DNA of 64,000 bases from Eriocheir sinensis (Eukaryota > Arthropoda > Malacostraca > Decapoda > Varunidae). This document shows positions 28,620 to 40,534 of this stretch, one piece after another. The translations under genes and the position numbers were made by a program. The notes beneath the pieces are model-generated. The model saw only the letters and a list, made by a program, of their open reading frames with translations. It was not told where the DNA came from and did not search any database. The stretch is from assembly GCF_024679095.1 (NCBI RefSeq), contig NW_026110518.1, forward strand, positions 1,178,781 to 1,242,780. The letters are read 5' to 3'. Positions within the stretch are counted from its first letter, which is position 1, and each line of letters begins with the position of its first letter.

Positions 28620-28809
28620 CTCCCCCTCTTCCCTTTCCAACACTTTTTGTCCCCTCTTATCTCTCTTTCCCTTTCCTCTTCCTTCCTCCTTTATTTTCTA
28701 CTCTTCCTTTTCCTTCGCTTTCCTTTCCATCACTTTTCATCCACTTCTCTCTCTTTCCCTTCCTTTTCCTTCCTCCCCCTCCCTTCCCTTCTCTCTCTCT
28801 CATCCCATC

Positions 28810-28898
<89 letters not shown>

Positions 28899-29045
28899 TC
28901 CTCTCTCTTCCTTCTCTCTCTTCCCCTTCCTCTTCCTTCCTTTCCTTCCCTTCCCTTTCAATCACCCTCTCTCTCTCTCTCTCTCGTCCCCTTCCTCCCT
29001 TCCCTTTCTTCCTTACTCTCCCCTTACTCCCTTTCCTTTATATAC
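28620..29045. repeat. Polypyrimidine tract with (TC)n core
   Basis: Almost pure C/T on the plus strand, with uninterrupted TC at 28812-28884 and again near 28972-28985. Three overlapping long ORFs (Ser/Leu/Pro-rich) are artefacts of this composition. Confidence 0.93.
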
Positions 29046-29869
29046 TCTTGGGAGGGAGGGAAGGAATGGGGGGGAATGGAGGTGGCCAAAGTCTCCTATC
29101 ACTGTGGCGCTGTCAGTGGCGTCGGGGGGTGGTTGGTGCCCGGGGGCAAAGTCTATTATGGCGCCCCCAAAGGGGTGAAGAGCTCTTTTCATTTGAGTGT
29201 ACTAATCTTGGCAGGAAATGTTTGCCTTTATTATTTCAGATATACTGTGTTGAAAACAAAGCATTCTAATTTGCATAATAATATTCTGGGATGATAGAAC
29301 ACAAACCGAATTCGCTAACTAAAATAGTTTATTTTATTAATAATAGATATAATTAATTAATTATTAGCCCTCATAAATAAATTCCAAAATGTTGAAAAGA
29401 TAAATAAGATGTAGACTATAGTAAGGCATCACAGCAACCAGTAACTCTTAATAACCAGAGACAAATGGCAAATTAAACAGATATGACTAAAATAGGAGAT
29501 AAACTTTAGTAAAAACAGGGGCTAAGAAAATCATGAAAATGTACAAATTGTTGCCAGTATAGAAGTTAATATTAGAAAAAAATGTATTTTGTGGTAAAGA
29601 CTGAATAGTTATAATGCCTGGAAAGAAATCTGATAAGAACAAAGATGAATTAGTTCACTAATTATAAACCTTACTTTTCTTTAGAGAATGTTTTAGCATG
29701 TGGCAAACTAATGAACACAAAAAGATTAAAGTGCTGGATGCTTTGGGTCAACAATATGCAAGGAAATAAAACGGTATAAAGCTTTAAAGGGAAAAGGTAA
29801 TTAGACAGATATTGATAACAGAAAACCAAACCAAAGAAAAGGGTTGACAATGAATTGAAGGATATCAAG
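29046..29869. other. No gene recognised; AT-rich
   Basis: This AT-rich stretch follows the 3' end of the hAT transposase relic and may include its 3' untranslated part and terminal repeat. No TIR could be identified by eye. Confidence 0.35.
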
Positions 29870-29879
29870 TACTGATGCA

Positions 29880-32125
29880 CGACACAATGTATTTATCTTT
29901 CTAGCTTTTACAGCTGAAAATTTATCTACCACGTCATCAAAGTTTATTTTGTCTGCGATCTCTTGCTCTACACTTAGTAGAGTTAAGGCCGACAACCTTT
30001 CTTGCCCCATAGACGTTCAAAGGTACGACAAGATAAGTTTCAATTTACTAAATGATCGCTCACAACTAGCAATTAATACTGCAATGGTCAGCAGTATCTA
30101 AGGCCAACCCGAGGGTTTGGGAAAACACTTTCATCCCCATATTGTACAACGACACAAAGTAATTCCTGTGTGTTAGTGATCAGAACATCATCTCATGTCT
30201 TAAGCAGCATTCTGCAATCTACAGTTTCACTGAACAGTTCCAAGCCATCTAAGTCAGTGTCACAGAAACTTGCCACATCAATGCACCTTTCTGTGATGTA
30301 TGCTTCATTGGTTGTAGATAGCAACTCCTTAATATCCAAAAGAAAGCCAAACTTTGAATCCAAGCTAAGCAATCTGATGAACCGTTCGCCCATTTCATTA
30401 TGCATTCTGTCAATAGTACCTTTTAGCAGACGTTGCATCTCATTTTCTGCTGAGAGGTCTGCATCATCACCAGTTTCACCAGGCAATTTTTTCTTCACTC
30501 TACGTCGTCTGTCAATTCTTACATCCCAAGCATGACAGAGCTCCTTTGCTTTTTTGATAGATGTCTGGCAGATTTCCTGCCAATTAGCAAGGAAATAAAC
30601 TTGCAACGCCTGGATATCTTGTGCTGCCTCATGGAAATTCATTTTTGGATCCTGCAGTCGCTTCTGGACTCTGTCAATCTTGGTAAGTAAAATGTTCCAG
30701 AAACTTAGTGCAGCAAAGAAATCAAATGTCAAAATTCTGCTGCTCAACAGCTGTGTTGCTTCACTTCTGGTATCTGTTGTCTCCTTCAAATCACTTCCGA
30801 TGGTCTCTAAAAGTTGGACCAAATCCCCCACATTTTCATGTATGGGTCGAACTAGATCAGCTGCATCAGCGTGTTTCAGATTCAGCTTTCACAGATATAG
30901 GCAAATTCTTCTTCAGTGTCTCCCATCGATAGGTCGACCTTGAAAAGAAAACATACACTGCCTGCACAGTTCCAGAAAATGTGACCATCACCACCTCATG
31001 ACTAGCGGAATGAACCCCAGCCAGATTTAATGAGTGGTTGTCACAGTTCACATATATTGCTTTAGGGTTCACTGTAACAAGTCTTTGTTGTACTCCTTAT
31101 TTGTGTCCAGACATGACAGCAGCATTGTCATAACACTGAGAACGAGAGTCTTCAAAAGGCAAGTGATCTTTCTCCAGCTGCTGCATTGTTACATTTACAG
31201 TACTTGCTGCATCCTTTTGGTGTACTTGGATAAATCCAAGGAAACTTTCTTTCACACAAACTGTTTTTTCTTCCTAGTTTATCTCTGCATATCTTATGAT
31301 CTCTGACATTTGTTCCCTGTGTGCAGCATCCGGAGTTGAATCAAGCATTATACCGTAGTGCTCAGCTCTTCGGATGTCACCCAGTAAAGTGCTTCCAGCA
31401 GTAGATGCAATAATCTGGATGAATTCATTTTGGACTTCAGCAGACAAATATGAAGGGGACCTTGGATTTTGACAGACATAGTCCAGATGGTTTTTCATGG
31501 CAGGATCAAACTCTGCAATTAGTTTTAAAAGGCCTCTGAAATTTCCAATATTATTTTCATCTGTTTCAGTGCAGGTTATATTCTCTCTGTGACCTCTCAG
31601 TGCTAAATTTTGTTTGGACAGATATCTAATACAGTGCAGAATTATCTTGAGGGTTTGTCGCCACTATTCCTTCTCTGTGGCAATGTGCTCTTGAAGCTGT
31701 TTGTCAATTAGTCCTTCCTTTTCAACAAGGCGCCTTTCCATTTCTTTCCATCTTGTGAAAGAATCACGATGTCTCTGACTATTTTCATGTGCAATGATTT
31801 TTTCTGGCTTTTTCCAGCTCCTAAAACCTCCCTCTAGCTCTAGGGAAGAACAGTGGCTGGCAGTCTCTGTCGAGGGAAACAGAAACACGAGAAGCAAAAC
31901 ACTGCACTTTTGACAGCTGAATAGACTAACCAAGACCAAAGCACTTCTCCTTTTCCTTTGCCAAGGTGTTTTTGAACCATGCTGTAGTCACTGACCGCTT
32001 GTTTTTAACTGCAAACGCCCCGGACATATACTGGAAAAAACTTGAGCCTCTCATTAAAATTTCTGTCTGCAATGCATCTGATATAGTCACTTTCCTAGAG
32101 ATGTCAAATTTGAGAAATCCAACAT
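29880..32125 (-). pseudogene. ZMYM1-like hAT transposase relic
   Basis: Minus-strand order of motifs: KFDISRKVTISDALQTEIL (about 32110-32055), a decayed TTF-type zinc finger ending in RHRDSFTRWKEMERRL (about 31770), LALRGHRENITC, VQNEFIQIIAS, GIMLDSTPDAAHREQMSEI (first catalytic Asp region), FIQVHQKDA and SRSQCYDNAAVMSG (second Asp region), YVNCDNHSLNLAGVH, WNILLTKIDRVQKRLQDP, and the C-terminal dimerisation block MGQERLSALTLLSVEQE near 29970. In active hAT proteins this enzyme excises and inserts the element. Here it is broken by several frameshifts and stops. The family match is to zinc finger MYM-type 1-like proteins from memory. A CR1 element abuts its N-terminal side at 32125. Confidence 0.88.
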
Positions 32126-32128
32126 TAT

Positions 32129-32608
32129 GTTGACAGGTATTTTTGCTCCAAGGATAAGAACAGGACGAGGGTGTGTTTCCCAGGGGCAGGGGTGGGCCAT
32201 ATATCAGACAGGATTGAGGCGTGTATGGCAAGCGAGGGATCGAACCCCATTGTCTTTCTCAGCTGTGGCGGAAACGACGTTTCTCGTGTGCCAAGCGAGG
32301 ACCTTTTCAGGCGTTTTAGAGAATTGTTAGGCAGGATACGTGACGCTGGTGGGTCACCAGTAGTGTGTGGAGTCCTGCCAAGGAGGGGCGTTGGCGATGG
32401 ATGGCTGTCCAGGGCGATAGCAGTGAACAGCAGACTTGCTGAGCACTGCGAGCGCAATGGGTGGCTGTTCGTCGACAATTGGGACCTCTTCTTTGGCAAC
32501 GACGCCCTCTACGCCCGTGACGGGATACACTTGACGTTCAAGGGTGTTGAGGCTCTCTCAGACTCCCTTGAGCGAGCACTTGGTACCCTGGGGGATTTTT
32601 TAGTATAG
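32129..32608 (+). CDS. CR1 ORF1 C-terminal part: SGNH-type esterase, 5'-truncated
   Basis: An open frame from 32129 shows VDRYFCSKDKNRTRVCFPGA, then SCGGNDVSR (GGND block with catalytic Asn region), and ARDGIHLTFKG near the end (D-x-x-H block, catalytic Asp and His). Esterase domains in ORF1 are known in CR1 and L2 elements, where the ORF1 protein binds element RNA or lipid. The first SGNH block with the nucleophilic Ser should lie just upstream of VDRYFC and is missing because the element is truncated there. The stop is TAG at 32606. No start codon of the original ORF remains. Confidence 0.8.
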   Translation, partial: VDRYFCSKDKNRTRVCFPGAGVGHISDRIEACMASEGSNPIVFLSCGGNDVSRVPSEDLFRRFRELLGRIRDAGGSPVVCGVLPRRGVGDGWLSRAIAVNSRLAEHCERNGWLFVDNWDLFFGNDALYARDGIHLTFKGVEALSDSLERALGTLGDFLV

Positions 32609-32689
32609 GCGAGGGGGGGAGGAGTAATGGGAGCAATGGGAGGAGTAATGGGAGGGGACATCTAGCTCATAATATAACCAGGCAGCTTA

Positions 32690-33710
32690 GAAGTAATTCT
32701 AGAGGAGTAACAGAGGACGGGCTAAGAATCTTCTATACTAACAGCAGGAGCCTCAGAAACAAGATAGACTTACTAAGGGGTGAAGCTTGTTCAGAAAATT
32801 TTGACATAATAGTGATCACTGAGACATGGATAGACTTTGCTAATAGAAATTTTAGGTCAGAATTTGAAATAACGGGTTATCAGATGTTTCACAAAGACAG
32901 AAGGGGCAGAAGGGAGGTGGAGTTGCGCTATATGTTAAAGACTCACTTAAATGTTTAGTTAACAACTCAGTCAAAACTAACATGGATTCAGAATCAGTTT
33001 GGGTGGACGTTTACAAAGGGAAAGAAAAACTAACTCTAGGAGTTATATACAGGCCACCCAACCTTAACAGGCAGGACACGAGTATATTACTACAGGAGAT
33101 TGGCAGGGAGAGTATGAGTAGAAAAGTCTGCGTAATGGGGACTTTAATTATAGGAATATAGACTGGGAAGATCTAGTGGGTGACCTGGAAGCCGAGGACT
33201 TTCTTGAAGTTATACAAGATAATTTCCTTAAGCAGGTAGTTACTGAGCCTACCAGAGGAGATAACATATTAGACTTAGTCCTAACCAATAATGGGAACTT
33301 GCTACGTGAGTTGGAGGTGGGCGGAGAGTTAGGAAATAGTGATCACAGAACGGTTCGTTTTAGGTTAGACTGGGCGGTAACCCGCGATCCAAACCCAGTG
33401 TTAGTGCCAGATTTTAGAAGAGCAAACTACGAGGGGCTTCGAAGACATCTTGAAGGGGTAAACTGGGATAATTTAGGGATTCATGAGGGCCAGAACTGCG
33501 GATTGGAGAGCCAGGAGAACCAGGTAGAAATGTCTTACAATAATTTAGTTAGAGTAATAGTAGAGGGGCAAGAACAGCATATACCACAGCGAACACTTAG
33601 AAAAGAAAACAATGATCCTAAGTGGATGACTCGTGGACTAAAACACGAGATTGGGTTAAAGAAGGGAATTTATCAGAAAATAAAGAATGGGGTACGTCGA
33701 ACTATCTAGA
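32690..33710 (+). pseudogene. CR1 ORF2 endonuclease domain, frameshifted
   Basis: The reading gives IFYTNSRSLRNKIDLL, IVITETWIDF, a frameshift near 32905, then GGVALYVKDSLKCL, GVIYRPPNLN, a one-base loss near 33140 (VMG/DFNYRNIDWEDL), ILDLVLTNN and GNSDHRTVRFRL. These are the ordered motifs of LINE apurinic endonucleases, including the GDFN and SDH catalytic blocks. Two to three frameshifts make it inactive. Confidence 0.88.
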
Positions 33711-35501
33711 TTAGTTAAGAAAAACACCAGGATAGCAAAAAAGAACTATGAGATCAAAGTAGCAAATGAGGCGAAAAGTAATCCTAAGGGCTTCTTTCAG
33801 ATGTCTAGAACAAAAACACGGGAGAAAATTGGACCGCTGAAATCAAACACAGGGGAGCTAGTAGAAAATTACGAAAATATGAGCACATTGTTGAACGACT
33901 ACTTCCTTTCAGTATTCACACAGGAGGATCGAACGACTATACCGGAAAGAGTTCAGGTGTACGAGGGCGGGGATGGCGATAAATTGAGGGATATAATAAT
34001 TACCAGGCAAGTAGTTCAGGATGAGATAGATAAGCTTAAGAAGAACAAGTCGCCAGGTCCTGACGGGATATTTCCGAGGGTATTAAAGGAGCTAGGTGAT
34101 ATAATCAGAGACCACTATCCGACATCTTTAAGATGTCGGTAAATACTGGCTATGTGCCGAGCCTATGGAAAGTAGCTAATGTGACGCCGATTTTTAAAAA
34201 GGTGGACAGGTCAGTTGCTTCAAACTATCGCCCAATTAGCTTAACATCGGTTATAGGGAAGATGCTGGAGTCCATAATAGCCAGGAACATTCGGGAGCAT
34301 TTAGAGAAACATAGCTTAATTCACGACTCGCAGCATGGGTTCACAAAAGGTAGGTCATGCCTCACCAATCTCTTGTCCTTCTACAATAAAGTATTTGAGG
34401 CGGTTGACAGAGATGAAAATTATGATGTAATCTATCTTGATTTTAGTAAAGCGTTTGACAAAGTTCCTCACCAACGACTGTTGCTTAAATTACAGGCTCA
34501 CGGAGTGAGGGTAAAGTTTTGAACTGGGTCAAGGCGTGGCTTAGCAATAGGAAGCAAAGAGTGCAAATCAATGGTAAAAGATCTGACTGGGGATGTGTTA
34601 CGAGTGGGGTCCCAAGGTTCGGTATTAGGTCCACTTTTGTTTATTATTTATATCAATGACTTAGACACAGGAATTAGTAGTGATGTTAGTAAATTTGCAG
34701 ATGATACCAAGATCGGTAGAGTAATTGAGTCGGATCAGGACGCTAGTATTCTCCAAGGTGAACTCAACAGATTATATGACTGGGCGGATAAATGGCAGAT
34801 GGAGTTCAATGTAGGGAAGTGCAGTATTCTGAGTGTAGGTAGGAACAACCCTCACATAACTATTGCTTAAATGACACTCTCATAAGTAGGTCTAGGTGCG
34901 AGAGGATTTAGGGGTCTTAGTGAGCTCTGATCTCCGTCCAAGGGCACAATGCATTCAAGCTAGAAATCGAGCTAATAGGGTACTGGGATTTATTTCAGGA
35001 GCGTAAGCAACAGAAGCCCAAGTCTTCCTCAAACTATATTTAGCATTAGTTAGACCTCATCTTGACTATGCGGTTCAGTTCTGGTCACCCTACTATAGAA
35101 TGGATATCAAAATGTTAGAATCGGTGCAGAGGAGGATGACTAAGATGATTCAGGGGTTGAGAAACTTGCCATACGAGGAAAGACTCAAACAGTTAAACTT
35201 GCATTCTCTAGAAAGGCGAAGGGTGCGTGGAGACATGATCGAGGTTTATAAATGGATGAAGGGCTTTAATAAGGGAGACATTCATAAGGTTTTGTTGGTA
35301 AGAGAACCGGGTAGGACACGAAGTAACGGGTTTAAACTGGATAAATTCAGATTCAACAGGGACATAGGCAAAAATTGGTTTACTAACACGGTGGTGGATG
35401 AGTGGAATAGGCTTAGCAGTCATGTGGTGAGTGCCAATACAATTGTCACATTCAAAAATAGACTAGATAAATTCATGGACAGCGATATTAGGTGGGGTTA
35501 G
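33687..35501 (+). pseudogene. CR1 ORF2 reverse transcriptase and C-terminal domain, broken
   Basis: NKSPGPDGIFPRVLKELGD at about 34047, PISLTSVIGKMLESI, YLDFSKAFDKVPHQRLLLKL, a frameshift near 34510, SQGSVLGPLLFIIYINDL, VSKFADDTKIG (FADD catalytic pair kept), a stop near 34868, then LEYAVQF-equivalent and LESVQRRMTKMIQGLRNLPY to LDKFMDSDIRWG at 35501. Five pieces in three frames. The GVPQGS motif reads GSQGS after local changes. Confidence 0.9.
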
Positions 35502-35598
35502 ATACACGGGAGCTTAGGGTCAAAGGAGCTGCCTCGTACAGGCCTACCGGCCTCTTGCAGACTCCTGCGTTCTTATGTTCTTATGTTCTTATAACGTA

Positions 35599-35700
35599 TA
35601 GTATTTTCTTCATTGCCACACCCAATTCGTCCTGTTGGATCACACCTGACGGTACTTCCACTTGGGAGGAAACTGAAGATTTTTGCTTGTTTGTCTTAGG
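35599..35700 (-). pseudogene. Probable continuation of the hAT relic beyond the CR1 insertion
   Basis: The minus strand has an open frame KTNKQKSSVSSQVEVPSG, then IQQDELGVAMKKILY. It ends at the CR1 border and would join the NVGFLKFDISRK segment at 32125. The position and open frame fit the N-terminal part of the hAT protein. The sequence itself is not diagnostic. Confidence 0.4.
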
Positions 35701-35717
35701 AGGAGGAGGAGGAGGAG

Positions 35718-35719
<2 letters not shown>

Positions 35720-35772
<53 letters not shown>

Positions 35773-35775
35773 TGT

Positions 35776-35809
<34 letters not shown>

Positions 35810-35821
35810 CTGTGTGTGTCT

Positions 35822-35907
<86 letters not shown>

Positions 35908-35919
35908 CTGTGTGTGTCT

Positions 35920-35972
<53 letters not shown>

Positions 35973-35989
35973 TGTGTGTGTGTGTGTGT

Positions 35990-36078
<89 letters not shown>

Positions 36079-36095
36079 TGTGTCTGTGTGTGTCT

Positions 36096-36165
<70 letters not shown>
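35720..36165. repeat. (GT)n microsatellite with TCTG interruptions, about 446 bp
   Basis: A GT tract broken at intervals by single C substitutions (TCTG), partly in a duplicated pattern (TCTGTGTGTGTCTGTGTCTG occurs at about 35809, 35907 and 36077). This suggests internal duplications of longer blocks. The long ORFs in this tract are artefacts. Confidence 0.96.
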
Positions 36166-36166
<1 letters not shown>

Positions 36167-36342
36167 CTCCTTGATCCATTGCATAAGTGTTGTCCATTGC
36201 CTATCCTCAGCAGCTATTTCCCCATGCAGGTATAATAAAGAGTTTCATAGAGTTTCACCTTCCTCTGATGTCCACTCCTCCCAACATGCCTCTTTGCAAT
36301 TGAAAACCCCATCATGGTTAGATTGTCACTCCCACTTAACAA

Positions 36343-36373
<31 letters not shown>

Positions 36374-36382
36374 GCTACTCAC

Positions 36383-36480
36383 CTGACGTTCTTGGGGTGT
36401 GGCCTGGGGTGCACCGCCTGCCCGGACAGAATCCACTCTGAGGGCACCGCCACAGCCCTGCACTGCGCCTTCAGCCTCTC
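36383..36480 (-). CDS. Candidate host-gene exon D (98 nt)
   Basis: On the minus strand the segment lies between the acceptor GTGCACCCCACAG and the donor GTGAGTAGC, both near consensus. The frame starts in phase 0 and reads ERLKAQCRAVAVPSEW, then ILSGQAVHPRPHPKNV, and leaves two bases (AG) that pair with exon E. The stretch of CR-A-V-P/S-x-x-IL resembles the second CREA-type motif of protein CUSTOS as I recall it. This similarity is weak and unsearched. Confidence 0.6.
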
Positions 36481-36652
36481 CTGTGGGGTGCACAATCAGG
36501 GTCAGCCTCACCACCAGCATGACAAGCTTGTAATGGTGCACAGCATGCTAATTTTTCAAGTCTTATTTTAAGAAAGAAAGGACATCTTCAGTGCCGGCAA
36601 ATATGATTCATCTCTAAGATAATGATGACAAGAGGAGCGAGGAACTACCAAA

Positions 36653-38292
36653 TAGTCACACCTTGGTTTACGAGTGCCTTACTTTATGAGCGTTTTGATT
36701 TATGAGCAAAAGATAATCACAATAAATGTCTTGGTTTACGAGCGGTGACTTGGCGTACGAGCATCCTGTTCGTACAAGTCGAGACGTGAGCGTGGGTTCC
36801 TGTTGTTCGCAGCAAGACAAGAGCGCTCAGAGCGGAAAACAATGGGAATAGGGTCTCAAGCTGGTATCACACTTGACCTTTTTCCTCCAGCCGTGTTGGT
36901 GGTAGGCGCAACAGGCAGCTACAGCTTTAAGCCGTTATCTGGCGATCAAGAAATACCCCAACACGAGCAAGACTTACCCAAATCTTGAGAAATCCTTGCG
37001 TTTCTTGTTCTCGTGTGTCAGATTTTCAAGAAGTCCCCCAATTCTTGGCAAGAATCGCGGGTGTGGCACAAGCCGCGGCGGGGCTGGCGACACAGGTAAA
37101 CACACCGCACCGCACCTCCTTAGGCCAAAGGCGATGACCATTTCCTGAGATTCTTACGGGTAACCCTGCCAGGTGGGGGTGCATACAGATTCACGATGCT
37201 ACTGTTGTGTTACTGCTGCACCACAGACCATTTGAAAGCATCACTGTAGGTATGAAAACATCATCGTCATCAGTAGAAACAAGAAAGTGAAGCGATGCCA
37301 TCGGTCAGTATTTTGTTGAGAAAAGGACGTCTTGAAAAATTCCGTCGCGTGCAGTGACGCAAAGTAGCTAGAGAAAGGTTCCTAATGAACTGGAGATCTC
37401 ATAACTTTGACTAAACCAATGCGTATGTCCTTGATGAGTGACAAAATGAGAAATTGTGTTGGTTCATCTAGTTATATGGACAAGAAAGAGCGCTCTGGTG
37501 GATCACAGGGGGGATGGAAAACAGTCTCAAGGAAGGGGGGTAACTCTTGATTACCAGATGACGTGCGTCACACACGACCAAGATCGGCTGCCCATATCCA
37601 CAACGTAAACAAACCAGTCGCCCTGTATTCACATCTTCTTCTTTGGACCTGTAACACTTTGTATCGCTTCTTAGGTCCTCCTCCTCTCGGTCCACTCTTC
37701 ACGGCATCGTTTGCAAAAGTAAGAGCTGTTGTGGCTTGTGCTGCTGCCACTCAAACTATAAGCTTGTCGCTATAGTTTATTGGAAGGAAGAAGCCGTTGT
37801 GGGTACGATCATGGCTTCAGAGACGGGAGGACAGGAGTATTTACCCAAACCAACAACTCACTTCCGGTTGACCGTACAGGCAACCACGGTTCCTTCTTGC
37901 TCCAAGGGCTGGAGGAAAACGTCCAGTGTGACACCGCCTTAGTCCACTTTGCACACTCTCAAGGGTAGCACCGCGCGCTCCTGTCCGCGTACGTTTGTGC
38001 TCCAGTGTGCGATCTTTGTGTTTTCAGCACTGTATTATTTAGATATAATGTTATATTATTATACTATATTATAAAAAAAATATTGATTATCATTGCTAGT
38101 TGTTTGTAGAATTATCTTCATTCTGTGTAAAATAACATGTAAAATGATTTTTATGTTAATATTTTTTGGGATATGGGACACATTAATGGGATTCACATTA
38201 GTTTCAATGGGAAATTTGTTTTGTCTTACGAGTGTTTTGATTTGCGAGCAAAATTCCAGAACGAATTAGACTCATAAACCAAGGCATGACTG
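36653..38292. mobile_element. TIR DNA element, Tc1/mariner-like ends
   Basis: Inverted ends of about 60 bp: the left one begins GTCACACCTTGGTTTACGAG, and the right one in reverse complement begins CAGTCATGCCTTGGTTTATG. Both continue with TTTTGATTTxxGAGCAAAA. TA follows the right end. The 1.6-kb interior has no transposase motif. It shares internal blocks with the element at 51514-53383 (around 37605-37680 and 37875-37950). The superfamily is uncertain. Confidence 0.65.
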
Positions 38293-38787
38293 TAGAGGCA
38301 AAAGATATTGTTTACTGCACTGGAAGTTGTTTTTAGAAATGATAGGAATGTTTGTACTATAAAAAATGATCAGTGGGTTTATCATGCCGATTAACTCAGA
38401 TGGCGGCAGTATTAGAAGAAAAGCTCCCCAAAATGAATGGTCTATATATAGTCACTGCCGACCTTAGGACCGCAGCACAAGTATAGTTACACCACATAAG
38501 GGGTGTTTTAACTATTGTTTATATATAGATTCAATCGCAATCTGGAAGTGTTGTTTTATTTCTGCCTCACAAAACTGACTGGCTGAATACTGAACAGAAA
38601 GTCTAATGTGATCCTGGGGTTTGATCTTCACACCAATGCAATTTTTATGGCATCTTCTTTGTTCCTGTAGCCGTCTGAAGGTTAAGCTGATTTTGTAACA
38701 CAGGCTCACTAAATGGAAGGCTTGCTGCTTACACTGTCACCCGAGTGTGTCTCCCAGATGACGTGCTGGCAGCAGGCAACCCACACT
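38293..38787. other. No gene recognised
   Basis: A unique-looking stretch between the TIR element and a CR1 3' fragment. The 65-codon minus-strand ORF at 38512-38709 has no recognisable domain. Confidence 0.35.
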
Positions 38788-39085
38788 GCCACCAGGATAG
38801 AACACACAGTAATGGATTTAAATTAGAAAAGTATAGAATTAGGAGGGAAATAGGCAGGCCTTGGTTTAGTAATAGGGTGATGGGGGAATGGAATAGACTC
38901 AGCAATCACATACTAGTGAGTGCAGGGATGACAGCTTGTTTTATGAGTTGACTTGATAGCTACATGGACGAGGATGACAGGTGGCAGTGGGGGGAATCTG
39001 GAGCTGCCCTGTGTAGGCCATTCAGCCTCTTGCAGTCTCCCTATGTTCTTATGCTCTTATGTTCTTCTTATAAATGTCACACAAA
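38788..39085 (+). mobile_element. CR1-type LINE 3' end fragment
   Basis: The reading RTHSNGFKLEKYRIRREIGR, then NRVMGEWNRLSNHI, then DSYMDEDDRWQWGE parallels the end of the CR1 ORF2 at 35310-35500. GTTCTTATGCTCTTATGTTC (the 8-bp tail repeat) follows at about 39047-39067. Only the last 300 bp are present, as is usual for 5'-truncated CR1 copies. Confidence 0.82.
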
Positions 39086-39297
39086 ATCTACAGGGCGTGG
39101 CTACCTGTTATTCAGTGCCCTGTTATTCATCGCTTCACTCTCTCATCAGCAGTTGTTTGTGGAAGAAGAAGAAGTCCCCGTTCTTTCAGCGCTGTCTGCT
39201 TGCTCTTCATAATTCTATCATAACAGCCGGCCAGCCAGAGGTAGGCACCAACACACCACTTGGTCACTGGAGAACATGGAAACAGTTAGGAGCAGAA

Positions 39298-39420
39298 GTG
39301 TGGGTGAGTAAAAGTGTGGGGCGGGGCCAGGGTGGGGAAGGGGCAACATGGGGCGAGGCCAGTTTGGGGCAGGGCCAGTGTGGGGAGGGGCCAGGGTGGG
39401 ATAGGGCCAGGGTGGGGTGA
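39298..39420. repeat. G-rich minisatellite (GGGGCxxGGCCAGxxTG)
   Basis: About eight loose units of 14-17 bp with runs of three to four G, for example GGGGCGGGGCCAGGGTGGGG. The G runs could support a G-quadruplex on the plus strand. No coding support. Confidence 0.8.
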
Positions 39421-39703
39421 GCAGCATGCACTAAGGGTCAGGTTCTTGTCCTCATCAATCCCTTGCTTCAACATTCCCACATTACTTTGACCATAGCACC
39501 ATATGCTCAATTTTCCTTGTTTCTGCATGTCAGTAAATGTATATCTAGTAATCAGTAATTCTCTTCCCTCCCAACAGTTCACACCCAGTAAATACCATTG
39601 AAATAACATTAAAATAACCTTTATTTACCATGATATCCATTTAGCATCAATTCCTTTGGTATGTGCTCTCTTATTCTGTGGCTCTGGGTGCAAGATGCTG
39701 TCC

Positions 39704-40051
39704 TTAACCCGTCCGCTGCGATTGACACGGATTTGGCCTTCCCTGGTAGCCTGGTAACATATAGTCCCAGGTCTTTCTCTGGCTCTGTGGTGGATAGTGG
39801 GGTGTTTCCCATGTGGTATTGGTGTGCTGGATATCCCTTCCCTGGTAGCCTGGTAACATATAGTCCCAGGTCTTTCTCTGGCTCTGTGGTGGATAGTGGG
39901 GTGTTTCCAATGTGGTATTGGTGTGCTGAATATCCCCTCCCAAGGTGCAGGACTGTACAGTGTTCTTCACTGAATTGTAGCAGCCACTTTTTGTTCCATT
40001 CCTGTAGCTTGGTGAGGTCTTCTGGTAGGAAGTTCATAGTCAAGGGGTTAA
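39704..40051 (-). mobile_element. TTAA-bounded repeat with RT-derived units, locus 2 (2 units)
   Basis: It is read on the minus strand: TTAACCCCTTGACTATGAAC at the right border and GCAGCGGACGGGTTAAGG at the left border, with TTAA at both ends. The frame is open: LPEDLTKLQEWNKKWLLQF, then two 33-codon units (GYPAHQYHMGN to YVTRLPGK), then AKSVSIAADGL. The surrounding 201-codon open frame (39621-40226) extends past both borders, so only the middle belongs to the repeat. Confidence 0.7.
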
Positions 40052-40534
40052 AACTGGTCTGCCAGATTGGAACACAGCGATTCCCCAACAGCTGTACAAT
40101 TAGATGGTCTTGAGACTGGGCTTCACTCTCCCTCCCCCCCCCCACAACTTCGTCCCGTCCTCCCTCCCTCTGTCCCTTCTTCCTGACCTCACTCTCTCCC
40201 TGTACTGTAGCCTCCATTTTGTGCATTTCATTTTAAAAACCTCCTTATAATGTTGAACTTAAATCTTGCGTTGGTCTTTAGGTAACAGCCTGTGATGAGG
40301 GTGGTCACACTCTCCTACTCTGCGGCTTTGGTGCTGGCGTGCTCCAGCCACTGACTGACTAACCAACAAGGAGGCTTTTCTGTTCTCTCCATCTCGACAG
40401 CCGTTCATTTTCACACCACAATTTAATTCTTAGGAGTGGGTTTTCTGCTCCTCATCTCCTCTACCTTGACAGTTGTTCATTTTGATTTAGCACACAACCC
40501 ATTTTTCCCTTTTTTTACGTCCTGACCTTAGCAC

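Larger units (their letters stand above)
32126..35598 (+). mobile_element. CR1 LINE with ORF1 esterase and ORF2, nearly complete
   Basis: About 3.5 kb: the C-terminal part of ORF1 (SGNH esterase), then ORF2 with endonuclease and RT, then a 3' end of three GTTCTTAT repeats at about 35573-35597, a CR1 hallmark. The 5' truncation falls in the middle of the esterase domain. It is inserted into the hAT relic, whose N-terminal coding seems to resume at 35599. Related fragments lie at 38788-39080 (plus) and 48307-49450 (minus). Confidence 0.93.

Noticed and set aside
28585..29294. Three overlapping ORFs of about 200 codons, Ser/Leu/Pro-rich, with signal-peptide-like hydrophobicity
   Set aside because: All three frames are open because the DNA is polypyrimidine; there is no conserved motif.
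35492..36386. Several long ORFs (up to 247 codons) rich in Val-Cys or Thr-His
   Set aside because: They translate the (GT)n tract on both strands and have no non-repeat core.
39621..40226. A 201-codon minus-strand gene
   Set aside because: Only the middle (39704-40051) is homologous to other loci. The ends are unique and read through TTAA borders, so the ORF is fortuitous.
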